Assembly (NCBI GenBank): GCA_025738555.1
Contig: JAOVFP010000004.1
Coordinates: 6,572,001 to 6,636,000 of the forward strand
Reading direction: 5' to 3'
From: Cyathus striatus
Taxonomy: Eukaryota > Basidiomycota > Agaricomycetes > Agaricales > Nidulariaceae
DNA: 64,000 nucleotides
Shown here: piece by piece, positions 59,910-64,000 of the stretch
Numbering within the stretch: position 1 is the first letter of the stretch
Layout: each line of letters opens with the position of its first letter
Program-made: the position numbers and the translations under genes
The notes under the pieces: generated by a model
What the model was told of the DNA's origin: nothing
Database searches by the model: none
Seen by the model: the letters and a program-made list of their open reading frames with translations, nothing else

Positions 59910-60530
59910 AAAAAATCCCAAGATTCAATATAAAGCAAACCTGTTACAAGCATTCTGGAATGCAGAATTTTTGAATCTGTATCTCTTTTTACTCCTCTGC
60001 ATTTACTAGCACCCTACATGCCTTTAATCATATAACATCCCTGTATAGGTAGGCTTAAGTTTAATGCTATACTATGGAAGGTTATATACTTAAAATAACT
60101 GAAAGTATTATTGCTGATAATTTACATATTTCGAATACACTCAGATGACAGATAATAATTGATTCATACAATGTACAATATCACAATTTCCACTGAAACC
60201 CCAATGGCTACCTTTGAGAAGATTGAAAGAAGCAAATGAATGGAATAGATTTATTTAAATATCTGTAAAAGCCCAAATCCCATTCCTGCTTGCTGCTATT
60301 CAGGTTGCTCAGGTCAGGTTGATATCAAACAATTCTTGGCTCAAGATGCTCAATGAAACCCAAATCCCTATATAATTCTTTAGCAATAAGTATCTTTAGA
60401 AGTTGTTGTGTAGACAAGCTATGGTAAGCAAGGGTAATTTCAATGCTACTCCACTAAAGCCAGTGATTCTAAATCTCCACTGTAAAAATGAGTGTTATTT
60501 TTATAAGGCATATTCAGTGAATGTAATGAA
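59910..60530. other. AT-rich spacer, nothing recognised
   Basis: No ORF of note, no tandem repeat and no terminal-repeat signature were seen in this stretch. Confidence 0.45.
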
Positions 60531-60890
60531 GTGGTGATCATTGGCACTTATTTATATATTTCTATTGACTACAAGAGAATAATATTAGTATAATATAGAG
60601 GCACTCAAAATAAATCATTTTAAGAATACTTGTAGATGATCATTAACACTCATTTATATATTGTTGTTTACTACTAGTAGATAATATTAGCATAGAATGG
60701 GGTCGCTCAAAAGTAATCATTTTAAGAATATTAGGAGGTGATCATTGGTACTTATTTATGTATTGTTGTTGATTACTAAAGAATAGTATTAGCATAGAAT
60801 GGGAGCACTCAGAAGTAATCATTTAATGAATATTAGGAGGTGATTATTGGCACTCATTCATGTATTCCTATAACTGATTACTAGTGAATC
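60531..60890. repeat. About 105-bp tandem repeat, 3-4 units
   Basis: Units start GGTGATCATTGGCACTTATT (60531, about 60641, 60737, 60838) and continue TATATTGTTGTTTACTACTA, ATAATATTAGCATAGAATGG, CACTCAAAAGTAATCATTTT, AAGAATATTAGGAG. They resemble the GATCA/AGTGAATC tandem in the arms of the 35567-37985 element and are likewise followed by a GTCACA array. Confidence 0.75.
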
Positions 60891-60892
60891 TG

Positions 60893-61025
60893 TGCTTCAC
60901 ATGTTTTCCATGCTTCATATATGTCACATACTTCCCATGTGTCATATCTATCACACATATTCCTGTGCTTCATGCTTTTTCTGCATGTCATATTAGTCAC
61001 ATATATTCCTATGCATCATATTAAT
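60893..61025. repeat. Short CTTCACATG/TGTCACAT array
   Basis: Diverged version of the CACATTTGTCACAT array at 35848-36470 (CATATATGTCACATACTTCC, ATGTGTCATATCTATCACAC), adjoining the tandem repeat before it in the same order as in the 35567-37985 element. Confidence 0.5.
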
Positions 61026-62883
61026 CCAAGCAGTACATCATGTCCCAGCTGTCTTCTATCTTGGGGTGAAGTTGTAACACACTGCTCTATTTTGACTTCA
61101 TTCTATGCTGAAGCCAGACCAGACTTTCTAACTGCTAGTTGAAGTGATGATGATGATCTAATTGATTGTAAGAGTTGGGTTAAAGTTTACAGTAGCACAT
61201 AAATTGACTCACTTACATCACCACTCTTTAGTCTTACTTACTGTCATCCCTATACCTGTGTAGCTTGTTTCTGTCTATAGAACTGGTCTTACACACTTGG
61301 GACTGAGGAAGACTCACCCTGTAGAGGACTACACCTCTACATTGATACTGAGCACAGTGGTAATCAAAAAACATTTGTGAAGATAATAAAGAAATACATA
61401 CAAAGGATGTGAGATTTTGCAGATGGCTTTAAATATCAGATCCAGTTTAATGATAACAGAATGCTCCAGACCTGAGGGCAGAAGAGAGGGCTACAACTGA
61501 TAGAGGCATGCTTAGGCAAGGAAAAAGGCTGAGGTCAAGGGAGGGGAATAGTTGTTGATGTGGGACAGCTCAATAAGTGCAGCCACATTCTGGCATGCTA
61601 GACCAGCATGTTCTGATGAGAACTCTTGAGAAGCACAAACTTTTGATGCATGTTGATATTCTGTTGATGTACATTAACATGCAGATGTTATAAAAGTGAT
61701 TAAAGTTGATGTACATACATACTAGTTGATAGTTAAGTACAAAACATTTCATTAAGTCACTGGCCTTATTCACAACCTGAGAAAACTCCTTTTGCTTCTT
61801 GGCTTGGAGGGACAGTGTAATGTTGTTAGGGTAAGTTTATTACCACTCATTTTTATCCACCAACTCAAATTTATTGACTTTTTCATTCCTGCAGAACATA
61901 TTTGGTACATTTTATTTCTTTCTTTTACTGATTGATAGACTCTAATATCTCCACTTAGTTATTGAATGCAAATTTGCAGAGAAGTGCATCTATTCTGAGA
62001 CCTTCCCTGCAAGTACCCACAAACCACACCACAGTTTGAACAATACTATGCTTTTATGGGGACATAATGAGGTACATACATACTAGATAATTTTATTTTT
62101 CCCCTTTTGATCTTTGTCTCCAATAGTATCTCTACAGCACTGTCAAGAATCAGAGTACTCTTACTACAGAGGCTCTTGCTATGATCTGCTACCACAGTTT
62201 CTACTCCTGGCACAAAGATGGTGCCTATAGCCATTTTTGCAATGAGAAGGACAAGCAGCTTCTTGTAGCTATCCAAGCATTAAGTTCTTATAACTTGTAC
62301 AGCAATAGTAATGAACTCTGTAATGCCACAACTCTCTGCTCTTATTATGAATCTCTGATTGCCAAGTTCTTTCCACTCATAATTGACTGGTAAATATTAA
62401 TTCTGGTAATTACCTCCAGCTCACCCTGAGCCCCTACTCAATACTGCTACTCTTGTAAACAGAAAATCATGTAACTTTCTACTTTGTTTATACTTATTAT
62501 ATCTCAATTGTATCACTTTCATGTTGCAGCTCTACTTCTTATCTGTCCTTCAGTCAGTCCTTTAGACTGCCTATCCAGGAAAATCATATATTATAATTTC
62601 TCTAGTAAATTTGTAATGCATTTATATAACTTTGCTACTCAATAGATATAATATTGTAATTTGGTAGGATTTCTTTTTGTGATGCCACAGTTGCTGGCAC
62701 TTTGACAGTCAAGATTGACACTGTCCCACTTCTCCCACCTCCCATGACATTACTGTTGATATGTTTTGCCAAATTGTCACTTATAATGTCAGTCACAAGC
62801 ACTTATGCCATTATTGGCTCAAATAATGTATCAATTTCAGAAACTCTGGGAGTTGGGCTGCAATTAAAACAAGACACATATTT
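61026..62883. other. AT-rich region without recognised gene
   Basis: Short ORFs only (for example 62181-62393, plus). None has a recognisable domain or a consistent spliced extension. The LYS9 relic starts at its right end. Confidence 0.4.
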
Positions 62884-63888
62884 TTTATGTGTCCCTGCCA
62901 TGTGTGAATTGGATGAAGAGGTGAAGAATGTGGGTGTTGTGTTTATGAATGAGATTGGGCTCAATCCTGGTTTTAGTCATTTGTATACCATCAAGACTAC
63001 TGATGAGGTTCATGTGAAGGGGAACAAGGTATGCTGCTTTTTATCTTTTGTGGTATAATACTGATGTTGGAGTAAATGAAGAAATTCTTATCATACTTCA
63101 GTGGTCTTTTCCCCTCAGAATTCACAAAAAATTTATTAGAATATATGTTCTCCTATTTCTCCAGCAGAGTCTTCCTCACTCTTTTAAACTCCACTACATA
63201 CCTCTCCAAAGGCAAACAAGCTGTACTTTATCTCTCTCACTTTTGCATTTATTACATTTTCTAACTGAAACTCTGTTCTATTCTGTAAGTTTTATAATAT
63301 TCCAGAGGCAGAGACAGTTGTGTGAGGTATGTTGAGGTATGCTGAGTTCCCTGGGCCCACCCGGGCACTTGTGAAATTGAGATGGTTATATGTATTAGAT
63401 ATTCTGAGTTGCACAGCTTCTTTGACAGCTGTCACTTGTCGCCTGTCATACTTGACAGTTCTGTGAATGACAGATTGACAGCTGTCAGTTACCTTAATTA
63501 CAGGACCTTGGTTGGACTTTGGTAGACACACTTAGTATATAAATACCTTGTAACTTGGTAGTTGTTAACAAGTTTCCTCCCCATTTTGTGTCTGTGTCTG
63601 TGTTTGTGTCTGAGCTTTATACTCTTATTCTCCTCTTTTCTCTCAACAATCCCTTTCTATTCTTGTTACTTCTGACAATATGTGAGTGAGAAGGCATAGT
63701 TGAGTGATGAGCTTACTTGGGTTGAAGTTAGTTAACAGGTTGTTGGTGCTAATAATGATGCTTCTGAGGCATATGTTTCTTTTCTTTATGCTCTGCAAGG
63801 CTGATTGGTTTGTAGGTCTATTGTTAAGCATATCAAGGTGATTTGTGAGTTCCACAATGAGACCAAGATGAGCAGGATCATTTTTAAT
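62884..63888 (+). pseudogene. Decayed partial copy of LYS9 half of SPE3-LYS9
   Basis: It aligns by eye with 4386-5136 of the intact gene in the same orientation. Exon 4 end: CELDEEVKNVGVVFMNEIGL, HLYTIKTTDEVHVKGNK. The intron 4 region follows, then exon 5 pieces: FLTLLNSTTYLSKGKQ, FYNIPEAETVV. After the LTR: SEKA*LSDELTWVEVS, VVGANNDASE; then the intron 5 region and the start of exon 6 (IVKHIKVICEFHNETKMSRI). Introns are retained, so it came from DNA, not mRNA. Frameshifts, stops and many C-to-T/G-to-A changes relative to the parent make it non-functional. A block equivalent to about 4725-4815 of the parent is reduced. Confidence 0.92.
63393..63677 (+). mobile_element. Solo LTR, 285 bp, TSD ATATG, inside LYS9 relic
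   Basis: Same family as 45109-45475. The first G is mutated (TATTAGATATTC), and the end TTACTTCTGACA is intact. ATATG is duplicated at 63388-63392 and 63678-63682. Host sequence continues across it: GAGATGGTTATATG / GTGAGTGAGAAGGCATAG matches GGGTGGTTGGATGCGAGTGAGAAGGC of the parent gene. Confidence 0.93.
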
Positions 63889-64000
63889 ATATTCTTGCAA
63901 CACTCAATGATTACTTATAATCACTATTAGATTTAGTAATTTTAGACAAATATGCCCTTGAAATACTCAATGGTCACTTGTGATTTCTATTACATCTAGT
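63889..64000. repeat. Partial tandem repeat at window edge
   Basis: CACTCAATGATTACTTATAA and ACTCAATGGTCACTTGTGAT begin two similar units, resembling the GATCACTTATGATCAC tandems in the arm of the 35567-37985 element. Truncated by the window end. Confidence 0.45.

Overview
The window looks like nuclear DNA of an agaricomycete-type basidiomycete. Evidence: GT-AG introns of about 45-55 bp, a spermidine synthase/saccharopine dehydrogenase fusion gene (an arrangement known from basidiomycetes), a class I hydrophobin, and remnants of transposon families common in mushrooms. I worked by eye, with no alignments or searches, so family names rest on motif recognition.

Region 1 (about 1-18.4 kb) is mixed-GC gene territory. 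In order: the 3'-open F-box-like gene (minus), an HMG-box gene (minus, one homopolymer frameshift), the intact 7-exon SPE3-LYS9 fusion (plus), a 3 kb gap, a 5-exon class I hydrophobin (plus), a decayed SET-domain gene split by a 1.45 kb foldback MITE with TA target duplications, a decayed mitochondrial Lon protease lacking its ATPase core (minus), and a 5' half of a Pho84-like phosphate transporter. The transporter's last visible intron holds a 1.24 kb MULE-like element with a 9-bp target duplication, and its 3' half is absent.

Region 2 (about 18.5-31.1 kb) is the most interesting part. It appears to be a large mobile-element-like unit: two families of tandem arrays, then two long multi-exon genes on the plus strand. 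Gene 1 (about 1,136 aa) begins with a run of tiny phase-0 exons, most exactly 21 nt, each followed by a similar intron of about 50 nt. Gene 2 (about 1,853 aa) joins C2H2-like zinc fingers, a domain with tyrosine-recombinase-like signatures, a RecQ-type helicase and a Cys/His-rich C-terminus. Most introns in both genes carry an AT-rich inverted repeat that resembles the palindrome tandemly repeated upstream of gene 1.

Region 3 (about 31-64 kb) is a strongly CpG-poor transposon graveyard: Copia gag, a Gypsy-type LTR and integrase fragment, KDZ and tnp2-like transposase scraps, solo LTRs with target duplications, long-TIR elements and minisatellites. Many in-frame stops are TGA where CGA (Arg) is expected, consistent with C-to-T decay. 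At the far right is an intron-containing, decayed partial copy of the LYS9 half of the fusion gene found intact at 3-5.6 kb, itself split by a solo LTR. One CpG-bearing solo LTR at 42.2 kb looks much younger than its surroundings.
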